64,000 nucleotides of DNA from Portibacter marinus (GCF_021533195.1 NZ_JAJNKB010000007.1:204682-268681); one strand, 5' to 3'; numbered from the stretch's first letter, positions 30,301-38,761 are shown. Translations and numbers: made by a program. Notes: a model not told the origin generated them from the sequence alone.

Positions 30301-31390
30301 GTGTGTGATCGTTGAAACTGCTACGGAAGATTTCACCAGTCAAGGTTTTACAACGGTAGACAATACAGAGCAGTTTGACCTGAGATCTGCACCCTCTGTA
30401 AGCAAAGAAGATAGTGATGGAGATGGTAAAGCGGATCAGGACGACTCAGGTACGACAGGTTTCGGATGGTTTCCGGGATATGCTGTTGATGTGGTATCGG
30501 GAGAAAGATTAAATATTTTCTTTGGTGAGAATTCTACTTATAATTCTGATTTTGCAGAGTTGTTGAAAGACGAAAATCCGGTAGGTGCTGATATGATGTG
30601 GAATCCTTCGGATGAACTTATTGCCACTCCACCTCCAGGAGTTCCATTCAGCATTTGGAATTTTGTTACTGGTGGCCAACATACCATCTATGTTACCAGA
30701 CAAGAGTATGATGGTTGTGAATACATTGCGACCCGTTTGCAGAAAAGCCCCATCTTCGCCAGGAAGTTGAAAGCGCTCGAAACCATTGCTTGGGCAGGAA
30801 TACCCATGTTAGCCGAAGGGTCGGAATTGCTGTCCTATGACGAAGGTCTGATACCCAATGATGTGGTTATAAAGTTAAGAGTACATGATAAATTCAGGCT
30901 GGAATATGACTATAACTATGAGACCAACGATTTCGAAGTGGTAGATGGTAATCCGGTTTATGAATTTGAATTCAGGAATCAAGGTGCCACTGAGCTGGAC
31001 GAGGATCAATATGAAGGAGCCCTTGCAAACATAAATGTTGTTCCCAATCCATATTATGCTTATTCTGCTTATGAGGTCAATCAATTTAACAATGTGGTGA
31101 AGTTCACCAATCTTCCGGAGAGAGCTATCGTAACGATCTATTCTCTGGATGGTAAGTTCATCCAACAGTTTGATAGAGATGAGCGAGGCGTGGAACAGAG
31201 CATTCGGTCTAATCCAGGCATTATCAGTACCCAGCCTAGCCCAGATTTAGAATGGAACTTAAGAAACAGCAGCGGAATCCCGATTGCCAGTGGTGTTTAT
31301 TTAATTCATGTGGCTGCCCCGGAGCTAGGTGAGGAGCGGACGGTGAAGTTTTTCGCAATCAATAGAAAATTTGATCCTTCAGGATTATAA
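27329..31390 (+). CDS. Large secreted surface protein with T9SS-type/FlgD-like C-terminal domain
   Basis: This is a 1353-residue exported protein of unknown function, partner of the preceding receptor. After a short N-terminal extension, the signal peptide is MKIMKIKISLIAVLILSALT, so ATG 27350 or 27359 is a likelier start than 27329. The mature region is Asp/Gly/aromatic-rich beta protein with repeated long extracellular-type segments. A calcium-binding-like DSDGDGKADQDDSG is near residue 1030. The last about 110 residues (NINVVPNPYYAYSAYEVN, then SGIPIASGVYLIHV) form a sorting or FlgD-like Ig domain used for T9SS export. It abuts the receptor gene and is followed after 11 bases by a PorV-like gene. 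Confidence 0.8.
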   Translation: MNLNSLYMKIMKIKISLIAVLILSALTVDAHINPKLFKIKKELTKNSEVSFREDCVPATEQIDMAINNVRARLTTGGDVWWNLDDGRYIVPKVPIGSGLEEVSSIFAGAVWLGGFDPSGNLKMAAATYRSNQSNDFYPGPIDPVTGTTELQTCENWDRFFRVTGDEIDEHLRKFEIAKLAGVPYDPDSIPDGVKFWPGKGNPYFLEEYQFELPNTEQALGSFWDADFDNSYDPANGDYPIIEIRGCPLPQYPDEMTFWIYNDAGGVHSATQGEKIQMEVQVQAFAYQTNDAINDMTFQRYKLINRAQVDIGDCYFAMWVDPDLGCFTDDYVGCDTTRSLAYVYNEDEFDGENGCTCQGGVATYCDEIPILGVDYFRGPLSPKKFGPNGTLVDLEPGDNSSPDTLVELGMSSFIYYNNGGIGQPNAATTDPQIDFEYYNYLSGFWRDGTPITFGGSGFNAGSTNTTKFVLSGAPNEGNAWSMCTAGLPFGDRRTIQASGPFTLKPQAINELIIGAVWVPNFDYPCPDITRLQAADDLAQNLFNSCFEIKDGPDAPDMDIVELDRQLVIVLTNDTISSNNAFEEYEGVDLLAPDDIMDSLFRFEGYKIYQLSNSQVTPQELDDIDKARLIRQVDLKNGITELYNWTSTVNPYPGNSELVWTFERKVEGQDQGIQHTFNVTSDEFSSTDKNLVNHKEYYFMVIAYAYNNYDDFDPRTGLGQQMQYCEGRKNIRVYTGVPRTLAYENINSFYGDGPIVTRLQGSGASDIFLDVEEGTYDLILNDELDGRITYKRGQGPINIKVINPVELRDGKYRLEIFGETDRNGEFGDDAYWIVTREEDGRTIRSEFPISRVNEQIVNEFGFSISVNKLGEPGDQEGPTNGVVGGAIEYQNPEGAEWLRMIPDDTPAFQGIFNFVKNGPSEVDYEFDLTNSLDNIGNTGFIPFWIADYRQTGPYITPGYKDNSGHGLVRGRTEMQDINNVDIVLTSDKSKWSRCVIVETATEDFTSQGFTTVDNTEQFDLRSAPSVSKEDSDGDGKADQDDSGTTGFGWFPGYAVDVVSGERLNIFFGENSTYNSDFAELLKDENPVGADMMWNPSDELIATPPPGVPFSIWNFVTGGQHTIYVTRQEYDGCEYIATRLQKSPIFARKLKALETIAWAGIPMLAEGSELLSYDEGLIPNDVVIKLRVHDKFRLEYDYNYETNDFEVVDGNPVYEFEFRNQGATELDEDQYEGALANINVVPNPYYAYSAYEVNQFNNVVKFTNLPERAIVTIYSLDGKFIQQFDRDERGVEQSIRSNPGIISTQPSPDLEWNLRNSSGIPIASGVYLIHVAAPELGEERTVKFFAINRKFDPSGL

Positions 31391-31401
31391 TAAGAGAAGC
31401 A

Positions 31402-32448
31402 ATGATGAAGAAATTATATATCATTTTGATTTTAGTCTTGGGTTGTGAACTTGCTTTTGCGGGTAATCCAGATAGACAAGGAGAGGCTGGAGCCAGTGAG
31501 CTCCTTCTGAATCCATGGGCACGCAGTGCTGGTCTTCACGGACTTTCGACGTCATTTATTAGTGGTGTGGAATCCATGAGATTTAATGTGGCCGGGTTGG
31601 GAAGAATCAAAGGCACAGAGTTCTTGTTCGGCAATACAAGACTTTACGAAGGTTCAGGATTAGGCATGAATGCTTTTGGTTTTGCTACCAATGTGGGAAA
31701 GAGCGGAGCCATGGGATTAAGCATTACTTCTATGGATTTCGGAGATGTTCCCATTACTACTGTAGATCAGCCAGAAGGAATAGGAGGAAACATTAACGCA
31801 GCATTTTTTCACATTGGTGCGGGATATTCCTATACCTATGCTAATAAAATTTCAGTCGGTGCACTGGTTCGTGTTATTTCAGAATCACTTACAGATGTTT
31901 CAGCTCTTGGAGCTGCCATCGATGCTGGGGTACAATATGTGACCGGTGAAAAAGAAAATTTCAAGCTGGGTGTTTCATTGAGAAACGTTGGCACTCCCAT
32001 GAGGTTTAGCGGCGAGGGGCTATCATTTCAAACCAGCAATCCTGAAGGCCCTGGAAGATACTTAATTACCGTTGGACAGCGTGCCCAGCGATTCGAGTTA
32101 CCCTCAGTATTAAACATTGGCTCCTCCTATGATATCTATATTTCAGAAGAAAGCTTTGTCAGGGCTGCGGCCAATTTCACCAGCAATGCTTTTTCGCGTG
32201 ATAATATCGGTGTGGGTGCTGAAGTGCACTTTAGCGACTTTCTCGTACTCAGGGGAGCTTACAAATATGATATTGGAAGCATTCCAGGAGATGCTACCAA
32301 TAATATCTACACAGGCCTAGCTGCCGGGATTTCTTTGAATATTCCAATAAAAAGAGACAGTCATCAGAAGGTAGGTATCGATTACGCTTACAGAACGACC
32401 AGTCCGTTCCGCGGCACTCACAATATTGGTGTTAAGCTAAATATTTAA
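31402..32448 (+). CDS. PorV/PorQ-like outer-membrane protein (UPF0164 family)
   Basis: This is a 348-residue beta-barrel of the PorV/PorQ (UPF0164, FadL-like) family. PorV itself carries T9SS cargo from the translocon to the attachment complex; this paralogue is probably dedicated to the large surface protein upstream. The signal peptide is MMKKLYIILILVLGCELAFA. The start of the mature chain, GEAGASELLLNPWARSAGLHG, is the conserved N-terminal plug motif. The barrel continues through many Gly-rich strands to a terminal LNI. It is the last gene of the receptor-surface protein-PorV operon; a second ATG (31405) could also be used. Confidence 0.85.
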   Translation: MMKKLYIILILVLGCELAFAGNPDRQGEAGASELLLNPWARSAGLHGLSTSFISGVESMRFNVAGLGRIKGTEFLFGNTRLYEGSGLGMNAFGFATNVGKSGAMGLSITSMDFGDVPITTVDQPEGIGGNINAAFFHIGAGYSYTYANKISVGALVRVISESLTDVSALGAAIDAGVQYVTGEKENFKLGVSLRNVGTPMRFSGEGLSFQTSNPEGPGRYLITVGQRAQRFELPSVLNIGSSYDIYISEESFVRAAANFTSNAFSRDNIGVGAEVHFSDFLVLRGAYKYDIGSIPGDATNNIYTGLAAGISLNIPIKRDSHQKVGIDYAYRTTSPFRGTHNIGVKLNI

Positions 32449-32454
32449 AATTAT

Positions 32455-32462
32455 TATCTTTG
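32455..32462 (+). promoter_or_regulatory. -7 box (TATCTTTG) upstream of greA
   Basis: TATCTTTG matches TAnnTTTG, seven bases after the PorV-like stop and about 150 bases before greA. It predicts either a long greA leader or a short separate transcript ending at the hairpin 32559-32587. Confidence 0.4.
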
Positions 32463-32558
32463 TATAGAAGTTGTTAAAGAACATGGTTACATGTTGAAGA
32501 CATCTTAGATGGCACTTAGCTATTCAGAATAGCTTTCGACCATGAATAAAATTTAACT

Positions 32559-32595
32559 GCGTTCTGCACCAGTCTCGTGTGGAACGCTTGTTTAT
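32559..32595 (+). terminator. Terminator-like hairpin in the greA upstream region
   Basis: GCGTTC-T-GCAC ... GTGT-G-GAACGC (32559-32587) folds as a six-pair lower stem, a one-base symmetric bulge and a four-pair upper stem with a seven-base loop, followed by TTGTTTATT. It could end the PorV operon, end a small RNA started at 32455, or act as a leader structure 30 bases before the greA ATG. Confidence 0.5.
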
Positions 32596-32617
32596 TACTC
32601 ATTAAAATAGACGAGGT

Positions 32618-33091
32618 ATGAGCAATATATCTTACTTCACACAAGAAGGATACGATAAACTGGTCGCCGAATTGGAGCGATTAAAAACAGATGAACGACA
32701 GAAAGTCGCCAGAGCCATTGCTGAAGCAAGGGAGAAAGGTGATCTTTCAGAGAACGCAGAATACGACGCAGCTAAAGATGCACAAGGGCTTCTGGAAATG
32801 AAGATCAATGAAATGGAGAAAGTTTACGCCAATGCCAGGATTATTGATGCCAGTAAACTGGATAATTCAAAAATTACTGTGCTTTCTAAAGTAGAAATGA
32901 AAAACGTAAAGACAGGAAAAGAAATTTTCTACCAGCTGGTTGCTGAGACAGAAGCTGACATTAAGGCCAAGAAGATTTCTGTTAATTCTCCTATTGGTAA
33001 AGGATTGTTGGGAAAGGCAGTGGGTGATGTTGCCGTCATCTCGACCCCTAGGGGCGATATGGAGCTTGAAATCTTAAGCATTACTTTGTAA
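32618..33091 (+). CDS. greA: Transcription elongation factor GreA
   Basis: GreA rescues backtracked RNA polymerase by stimulating transcript cleavage. The 157-residue chain has the N-terminal coiled coil with conserved tip residues in DLSENAEYDAAKDAQ (the acidic pair Asp and Glu) and the C-terminal FKBP-like domain (SPIGKGLLGKAVGD). The length is standard. The stop is followed one base later by the HIT gene, so the two are cotranscribed. Confidence 0.96.
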   Translation: MSNISYFTQEGYDKLVAELERLKTDERQKVARAIAEAREKGDLSENAEYDAAKDAQGLLEMKINEMEKVYANARIIDASKLDNSKITVLSKVEMKNVKTGKEIFYQLVAETEADIKAKKISVNSPIGKGLLGKAVGDVAVISTPRGDMELEILSITL

Positions 33092-33092
33092 A

Positions 33093-33485
33093 ATGAGACT
33101 GTTTACGAAAATCGCTGCGGGAGAAATTCCTTCCTACAAAGTAGCAGAAAATGACGAATATTCTGCCTTCCTGGATATTAATCCCTTGGTGAAGGGGCAT
33201 ACACTGGTGATTCCCAGAAGAGAAGAAGACTATATTTTCGACCTTGCTGATCAGGAACTATCGGGTCTCATGGTATTCGCTAAGAAAGTGGCAAGAGCTA
33301 TTGAACAAGTGGTCGACTGTGAACGAATCGGGATAAGTGTCATTGGTTTAGAGGTTCCTCACGCTCATGTTCACTTAATTCCTATTGATCATGTTTCTGA
33401 TATGAATTTTGGTAAAGCAAGGGTTCAACTTAGCGAAAGTGAGTTTGCCGATCTGGCACAAAAGATAGCCAGCAAAGTAGAGTAG
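33093..33485 (+). CDS. HIT family nucleotide hydrolase/transferase
   Basis: This 130-residue histidine-triad protein hydrolyses nucleoside phosphoramidates or similar dinucleotide substrates. The triad H90-A-H92-V-H94 (PHAHVHLIPI) and the early FTKIAAGEIPSYKV are diagnostic of the Hint/HIT branch. It starts one base after greA in the same operon and is convergent with ruvC, 12 bases apart. Confidence 0.93.
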   Translation: MRLFTKIAAGEIPSYKVAENDEYSAFLDINPLVKGHTLVIPRREEDYIFDLADQELSGLMVFAKKVARAIEQVVDCERIGISVIGLEVPHAHVHLIPIDHVSDMNFGKARVQLSESEFADLAQKIASKVE

Positions 33486-33497
33486 TTTACTGTCTTA

Positions 33498-34055
33498 TCA
33501 TTTGACCCTACTTTGATTATTCTTTACGAAGCTGGACCAATCGCTGTATTGTTTTTTACCTGTCGATGAACCACTTCTCTGATGATGATGTGTCATAGCG
33601 ACAGCTAGGGCATCAGTAGCATCGTGATATTGATCATGTAGTTTTTTCTTCAAAATTTGCATCAACATTAAAGCAACTTGTTCTTTTGAAGCATTACCAT
33701 TTCCCGTAACGCTTTGCTTTATTTTTTTGGGTGAATATTCGCAAATTTCAAGTCCCATAGTCATTGCAGCTGCCATGGAAACGCCCTGAGCGCGGCCTAA
33801 TTTCAGCATACTTTGCACATTTTTACCAAAAAACGGTGCTTCAATGGCCATTTCGCTGGGCAAATAGGTCTCGATGATTTCTTGAATTTGGAGAAAGATT
33901 TCTTTTAGTTTGGTAGTGTGATCAGGGTATTTTATCAACTTTAGAACACCCATATCCAATATTTTGCACTCTCCGTTTACAATATCGACTACGGCAAACC
34001 CTAAAACATTGGTTCCGGGATCGATTCCGATAATTCTATTCTTTAGCAATTCCAA
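33498..34055 (-). CDS. ruvC: Holliday junction resolvase RuvC
   Basis: RuvC nicks Holliday junctions with RuvAB during recombination repair. The RNase H fold is shown by D12 in IIGIDPGTNVLGFAV, E72 in MAIEAPFF and the C-terminal HDATDALAVAMTHH acidic pair. At 185 aa it is a normal length. The start codon appears to be TTG (34055), since no ATG occurs in frame before the first conserved strand. It is divergent from the flippase-like gene, with only 27 bases between starts. The C-terminal tail beyond about residue 165 is Ser/Lys-rich and variable. Confidence 0.93.
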   Translation of the reverse strand: MELLKNRIIGIDPGTNVLGFAVVDIVNGECKILDMGVLKLIKYPDHTTKLKEIFLQIQEIIETYLPSEMAIEAPFFGKNVQSMLKLGRAQGVSMAAAMTMGLEICEYSPKKIKQSVTGNGNASKEQVALMLMQILKKKLHDQYHDATDALAVAMTHHHQRSGSSTGKKQYSDWSSFVKNNQSRVK

Positions 34056-34082
34056 GCTTAATATTTTACCTTCGACACAAAT

Positions 34083-35093
34083 ATGGCTAATAATTCTAAT
34101 AAAACGGTTTTCTGGTGGAATATCATACTTAAATTGATTTTTGCTTTTGTCCTTTTATTTTTTTTATATCGCCACCTATTTCAGAACAATGATTTGACTC
34201 AATCCTGGAATCATTTTATTCTCAATTTTCAGGAAGGAACCCATGGTTTGCTATGGTTTTGTATACTGCTCATGCCCATCAATTGGGCCATTGAAAGTAA
34301 AAAGTGGCATTTATTGGTATGGCCTTTCGAGAAGATTCATTTTCTGACTGCTTTTAAAGCCATCCTGGGTGGCATTAGTGTGGCACTGTTGACACCCAAT
34401 AGAATAGGGGAGTACGGCGGAAGAATGGTTGTTGTGGAAGCCAGAAATAATTGGAAAGCAGTGATTTCCACATTGGTTTCCAGCTTTGCGCAGAATATTT
34501 GGAACATTGGATTAGGCTTGATTGCGGCCATCATGTTTTTAAATATTTCCAGCGCGATGGAGAGTTACTTATTTCTTTCAGGAGTATCTGTAAGCTTAAT
34601 TTTTTTTACACTCATCATACTGCTTTATTTTAACATTGACCTGATCCATAGAGTACTTAAGAAATTTGACCGTTTCACCTTGGTAGCGAAATCGCTGGTT
34701 CATTTACAGCTGCTTAAGCAATACAGATCTTCAACCCTGGCACAAGTTCTTCTGCTAGCATTCATCAGGTATGTCGTATACCTGATTCAATATTTTCTGA
34801 TTTTGAAGTTTTTCGGACTTGATGTGGATGTGGTCAATGGAATAATTGGAATTGCAACCATCTTTCTCGTCCAAACCAGCCTTCCGTTACCACCAATTAT
34901 TGGTTTCCTGGCTCGTGGAGAAATTGCTCTGTTGGTTTGGAGCACTTACGAGTTGAATGAAATTTCAGTCCTGGCAGCTTCCTATTTTCTATGGTTTCTA
35001 AATTTAATTTTACCCGCTTTGGTGGGTGCTGTCGTGATCCTGAGTAGTAACCTTTCTCGAACATTTGGGTTGAATAGAAATTATTTTAAATAG
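34083..35093 (+). CDS. Flippase-like integral membrane protein (lysylphosphatidylglycerol synthase TM family)
   Basis: This is a 336-residue polytopic protein of the UPF0104/LPG_synthase_TM family, related to the lipid-flipping half of MprF. About eight hydrophobic helices are visible. The conserved region ALLTPNRIGEYGGRMVVVEA near residue 100 and LPLPPIIGFLARGE near 275 match family loops. It probably moves a lipid or lipid-linked molecule across the inner membrane; the substrate is unknown. It heads a run with a DUF3108 protein (16-18 bases later) and a DUF4230 protein, suggesting one envelope-related operon. Confidence 0.82.
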   Translation: MANNSNKTVFWWNIILKLIFAFVLLFFLYRHLFQNNDLTQSWNHFILNFQEGTHGLLWFCILLMPINWAIESKKWHLLVWPFEKIHFLTAFKAILGGISVALLTPNRIGEYGGRMVVVEARNNWKAVISTLVSSFAQNIWNIGLGLIAAIMFLNISSAMESYLFLSGVSVSLIFFTLIILLYFNIDLIHRVLKKFDRFTLVAKSLVHLQLLKQYRSSTLAQVLLLAFIRYVVYLIQYFLILKFFGLDVDVVNGIIGIATIFLVQTSLPLPPIIGFLARGEIALLVWSTYELNEISVLAASYFLWFLNLILPALVGAVVILSSNLSRTFGLNRNYFK

Positions 35094-35111
35094 AAGTGCG
35101 TTATAGATTTG

Positions 35112-35963
35112 ATGAAAATGAAAAGCATATTTTTTCTTCTGATTTCATTATTGGTCTTCAGATCGCCAACGGTTAAAAACCAAGATCTTGAAATGGTGGC
35201 AGGACCTGACTACCATGAAGAGTGTCGAACTGAGAATACCAGTTTTAAAGAGGGTGAGAAAGTCGTTTATAAAGTTTTTTATAATTGGAATTTTGTGTGG
35301 TTATCTGCCGGGGAAGTCACTTTTGAGGTATCAGAATCGGCCAACGAATATAGAATTGCAGCCACAGGTCGGACTTATCCTTCCTATGAATGGTTCTTTA
35401 AGGTACGAGATTATTATTTCACTTACATTGACAAGAACACACTCCTGCCGCATACCTTTATCAGAGATGTAGAAGAGGGAAATTATACCCTCTACGACAG
35501 GGTGAGTTTTGATCAGGCCGCACAACAAGGCACTTCCATAAGGGGGAAAACCAGGGATGTGGCTAAACTGCAGACCTTTGAATTCGAAAACTGTATTCAT
35601 GACATGCTTTCACTGATCTATAAGATGAGAAATATTGATTATGAATCCATGAAGGAGGGGGAGTCTATTCCGGCCAAGATGTTCATGGATATGAATACCT
35701 ATGAACTGGATATACGCATGAAAGGACGGGAACCCAACAAATGGGTAAAGGGGCAAGGTTATTTCAATACGTTCATGATTTCTCCTGAATTGATTGCAGG
35801 AGAGGTTTTCAATGAAGATGCGCAAATGAATATTTGGGTATCGGATGATGAAAACAGAGTGCCACTTATCATTGAGTCACCTGTTTCAGTAGGTTCAGTG
35901 AAGGTCGTCTTGAAAGAATACAGTGGATTGAAACATCCCTTCACCAGTAAAGTTGAAAAGTGA
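35112..35963 (+). CDS. DUF3108 domain exported protein
   Basis: This 283-residue exported protein has a signal peptide (MKMKSIFFLLISLLVFRSP) and a DUF3108 domain. That family resembles lipid- or hydrophobic-ligand-binding periplasmic beta-barrels. The mark is GEKVVYKVFYNWNFVWLSAG followed by repeated paired strands. ATG 35112 is used; a TTG directly upstream is not needed. Its TGA overlaps the ATG of the DUF4230 gene, so the two are translationally coupled. The context with a flippase-like gene suggests a role in envelope lipid handling, which is inference. Confidence 0.8.
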   Translation: MKMKSIFFLLISLLVFRSPTVKNQDLEMVAGPDYHEECRTENTSFKEGEKVVYKVFYNWNFVWLSAGEVTFEVSESANEYRIAATGRTYPSYEWFFKVRDYYFTYIDKNTLLPHTFIRDVEEGNYTLYDRVSFDQAAQQGTSIRGKTRDVAKLQTFEFENCIHDMLSLIYKMRNIDYESMKEGESIPAKMFMDMNTYELDIRMKGREPNKWVKGQGYFNTFMISPELIAGEVFNEDAQMNIWVSDDENRVPLIIESPVSVGSVKVVLKEYSGLKHPFTSKVEK

Positions 35964-36592
35964 TGACTAAGGCTCTTAAATATTTGGTCGTCTTGGTTTT
36001 GCTGCTGGTAATAGGGTTGGGAATGTGGAAGTTCGGAGGCGTAGGTTTATTCAAAGCGCCTGAGGCCAATGTGATCAGCAGTAAGGAAATCATTTTGGAA
36101 AGGATGGAAAAGGTCAACAAGCTGATTACGCTTGAGGCTTATTATTCTGAAGTTTATCCTCATAAAGACTACTACTACTACGATATCAGTCCTTTTCGAA
36201 AGAAAGCACTCATCAGAGTCAAAGCCAAAGTAAGTGTGGGTTATGATTTCCAAGACATCCATATGGAGGCCAATGATGAAACTAAAACAGTCACGATATA
36301 TGGCTTACCCAATCCCGAAATTTTATCTATTGACCACGATTTGGATTACTACGATATTTCTGAAGGAACTTTTAATTCCTTCACCGCTTCAGATTATAAT
36401 AAGCTGAATGCAGATGCCAAGAGTTTTATCAGAAGCAGCGCAGAGGCCAACGCGGCCTTATTTGAAGAAGCTGATGAGAAGAAGGAAGAACTTTTGGATA
36501 TGTTCAGATGGATGTTGTCCGCCGCAGGATGGGAATTGGTAGTTCCTGAAGCACCTGAGGAGGTTAAAATTCTGGAAAAAGCCATAAAGTAA
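35963..36592 (+). CDS. DUF4230 family membrane-anchored protein
   Basis: This 209-residue DUF4230 protein has unknown function. An N-terminal hydrophobic helix (about residues 6-28) anchors it, and the rest is outside the cytoplasm. The family core is visible as LITLEAYYSEVYPHKDYYYY, followed by strands VTIYGLPNPEILSID and a helical end. The start ATG overlaps the preceding DUF3108 stop (TGATG). It is the last gene of the operon beginning at 34083; a 377-base spacer follows. Confidence 0.82.
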   Translation: MTKALKYLVVLVLLLVIGLGMWKFGGVGLFKAPEANVISSKEIILERMEKVNKLITLEAYYSEVYPHKDYYYYDISPFRKKALIRVKAKVSVGYDFQDIHMEANDETKTVTIYGLPNPEILSIDHDLDYYDISEGTFNSFTASDYNKLNADAKSFIRSSAEANAALFEEADEKKEELLDMFRWMLSAAGWELVVPEAPEEVKILEKAIK

Positions 36593-36969
36593 AATTTTAT
36601 TTTATACATTGGGGCCTCGAATTCAAGTTCTATGGCGCAGTTGAATTTGAAGCTTTAGAATCCTCATGGTAAGCCTTAATACCCTTATCTTTGTAGAAAA
36701 CCCTTTTAAACGCTTTAGAAGAATTGCTGCGCCACCTTTTCCCTCTCATTTAACTTTATCCTAACAAAATTATTAGTGGTCTGAGGATTAGAGGCACAAA
36801 TAATATTCTACCTTTAGATTGATATAATTTTATATTTTTGGGCTGATACAGGGCTTGTCGGTTGATAAGAAATCTCGCATAGTTTGAAGTATGATTCAGA
36901 TTGTCGGTTCCCGCCCTGGAATCAAGTGAATAAAATATAAAGCGAATTATCAAAACTAAATAAAGATTA
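36593..36969. other. Intergenic leader region before the POT transporters
   Basis: There is no convincing gene here. It holds two TAnnTTTG boxes: TATCTTTG at 36686-36693 and TATTTTTG at 36833-36840. An 8-base inverted repeat TGGCGCAG/CTGCGCCA (36633-36640 and 36738-36745) is present. In the last 130 bases there is a direct repeat TTGTCGGTT (36855-36863 and 36901-36909) enclosed by CAGGGC/GCCCTG (36849-36854 and 36913-36918). The second box would give the transporter mRNA a structured leader of about 120 bases. Confidence 0.5.
36833..36840 (+). promoter_or_regulatory. -7 box (TATTTTTG) for the POT operon
   Basis: TATTTTTG fits TAnnTTTG, 129 bases before ATG 36970. The weak TTTA at 36813-36816 is at the right distance for a -33 element. 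Confidence 0.45.
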
Positions 36970-38751
36970 ATGGACGGTAATAAGAGTTATCCGGATGTGG
37001 GGACAGTATTGGGACACCCTTCTCAATTGTATGTTTTATTTTTTACAGAAATGTGGGAACGGTTCTCCTATTATGGAATGAGGGCTTTATTGGTCTTATT
37101 TTTAACAGCGGCTATACTGGGAGATGGCAGTGGTGGATATGGCTGGTCAGAAGAGAATGCACTTGAACTCTACGCCTTGTATACAGGTCTGGTCTACTTT
37201 ACACCTTTAATAGGAGGCTATTTAGCGGATAAATTCTTAGGATATCGAACAGCTGTAATTATCGGAGCCTTTGTAATGGCTGCAGGTCATGGCTTCATGG
37301 CATTAGAAATACCTGTTTTTTTCTACCTCGGATTGACTTGTTTAATACTGGGAAATGGACTTTTCAAACCTAATATTTCTTCGATGGTAGGTCAATTGTA
37401 TAAAGGGGAAGAAGAAAAGAAAGACAGTGCCTACACCATATTTTACATGGGGATCAATGCTGGCGCCTTCCTGGGTATACTTCTTTGTGGATACATCGGG
37501 GAGAAAATAGGATGGTCTTACGGCTTCGGACTTGCCATGATATTTATGGTGGCAGGTGCCATTCAGTTTTGGTTGTCAAAATCCATCTTTGGTGAAATTG
37601 GAGCGAAAGTAAAAAAAGCCAAGGATCATGTCATTGACAAAGTTGCAGAGCAAGCCAGTCGATCAAGAGTCATGAAATGGGGAATCATCGGTGTAGTTTT
37701 GTCCTTAGTCGTATTGCTTTTACAACTATTCGTAGTGGCACCTAATGATGTAGGAGTAAGTGCGTTAAAGACTGCAAATTCCTTTATACTACCGCCCTTA
37801 TTATTTGGTAGTGTCATTGGAATTATTGGTTTTTTGGTAACAGATCCCACCCTTACGAAAGTGGAGAAAGATAGGGTCTGGGTAATTGTTATACTAACGC
37901 TATTTACCGTATTTTTCTGGTGGGCATTCGAGCAATCAGGTGGGTCTATGACCATTTTTTCCAGGGATTATACCGATAGAAGTTTAACAGGTACCGGCGC
38001 AGTTATCTTCAACCTTGTTAATACAGTTCTTACTGCCGGAGCCATGGCAGTAATTACATGGGTGTTGTTTAAACTATTTGGAGTAACATGGAGTACCACC
38101 TCTGCTGCCAATATCGTTCTGGCCATTAGTTTCGTGATCATTTGGATCATCATCTTTTTTATGTTGGCCTTTGAATGGGGATACTTTAGAGATTTTGCAA
38201 ATAGTCTGGGTTTAAGATTACAAGATGATGTAACAGAGGTTCAGGCCTCCTGGTTTAGTATTCTCAACTCATTCTTTATCATCACGCTTGCACCTTTGTT
38301 CTCCAGGTTCTGGGAAACAAAGATCATTAAATCCGGACCTATCAAATTTGGTATTGGATTGATATTGGTTGCTCTCGGTTTTGCGATTCTTGCATTTGGA
38401 AGTTGGTCGATACCCCGGGGAGCAGATACAGCCTCCGTAAGCATGATCTTTTTAATCCTGGCCTACCTCTTCCATACGATGGGTGAGTTGTGCATCTCGC
38501 CAGTGGGTCTATCTTATGTAAGCAAATTGGCTCCGGTTAGGCTGATTGGTTTGATGTTCGGCGTATGGTTTATCGCAAATTTCATCGCAAACTGGTCAGC
38601 GGGAATGACAGGAAGTGCAATTAACAGTATTTCTCAAAATTTTGGAATTGCGGGATTCTTCTTACTGTTTACCGCTGTGTGTGGGCTTGCTGGATTGGTA
38701 TTATTTGCGCTGAATCCATGGATGAAGAAGATGATGCATGGTATCGATTAG
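36970..38751 (+). CDS. POT/PTR family proton-coupled peptide transporter (first copy)
   Basis: This is an inner-membrane MFS symporter that imports di- and tripeptides with protons. The 593 residues show the POT proton-site motif ExxER in EMWERFSYYGMRALL, the second signature GNGLFKPNISSMVGQLY, and FYMGINAGAF. About 14 hydrophobic helices are present. A charged cytoplasmic linker rich in Lys (about residues 210-235) separates two helical groups. A similar 510-residue paralogue starts 11 bases after the stop, so both are in one operon. Confidence 0.92.
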   Translation: MDGNKSYPDVGTVLGHPSQLYVLFFTEMWERFSYYGMRALLVLFLTAAILGDGSGGYGWSEENALELYALYTGLVYFTPLIGGYLADKFLGYRTAVIIGAFVMAAGHGFMALEIPVFFYLGLTCLILGNGLFKPNISSMVGQLYKGEEEKKDSAYTIFYMGINAGAFLGILLCGYIGEKIGWSYGFGLAMIFMVAGAIQFWLSKSIFGEIGAKVKKAKDHVIDKVAEQASRSRVMKWGIIGVVLSLVVLLLQLFVVAPNDVGVSALKTANSFILPPLLFGSVIGIIGFLVTDPTLTKVEKDRVWVIVILTLFTVFFWWAFEQSGGSMTIFSRDYTDRSLTGTGAVIFNLVNTVLTAGAMAVITWVLFKLFGVTWSTTSAANIVLAISFVIIWIIIFFMLAFEWGYFRDFANSLGLRLQDDVTEVQASWFSILNSFFIITLAPLFSRFWETKIIKSGPIKFGIGLILVALGFAILAFGSWSIPRGADTASVSMIFLILAYLFHTMGELCISPVGLSYVSKLAPVRLIGLMFGVWFIANFIANWSAGMTGSAINSISQNFGIAGFFLLFTAVCGLAGLVLFALNPWMKKMMHGID

Positions 38752-38761
38752 TGGGTAAGTG

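Noticed and set aside
36756..36953. 65-aa minus-strand ORF before the POT transporters
   Set aside because: It overlaps the promoter box and repeats of the leader and shows no family pattern.
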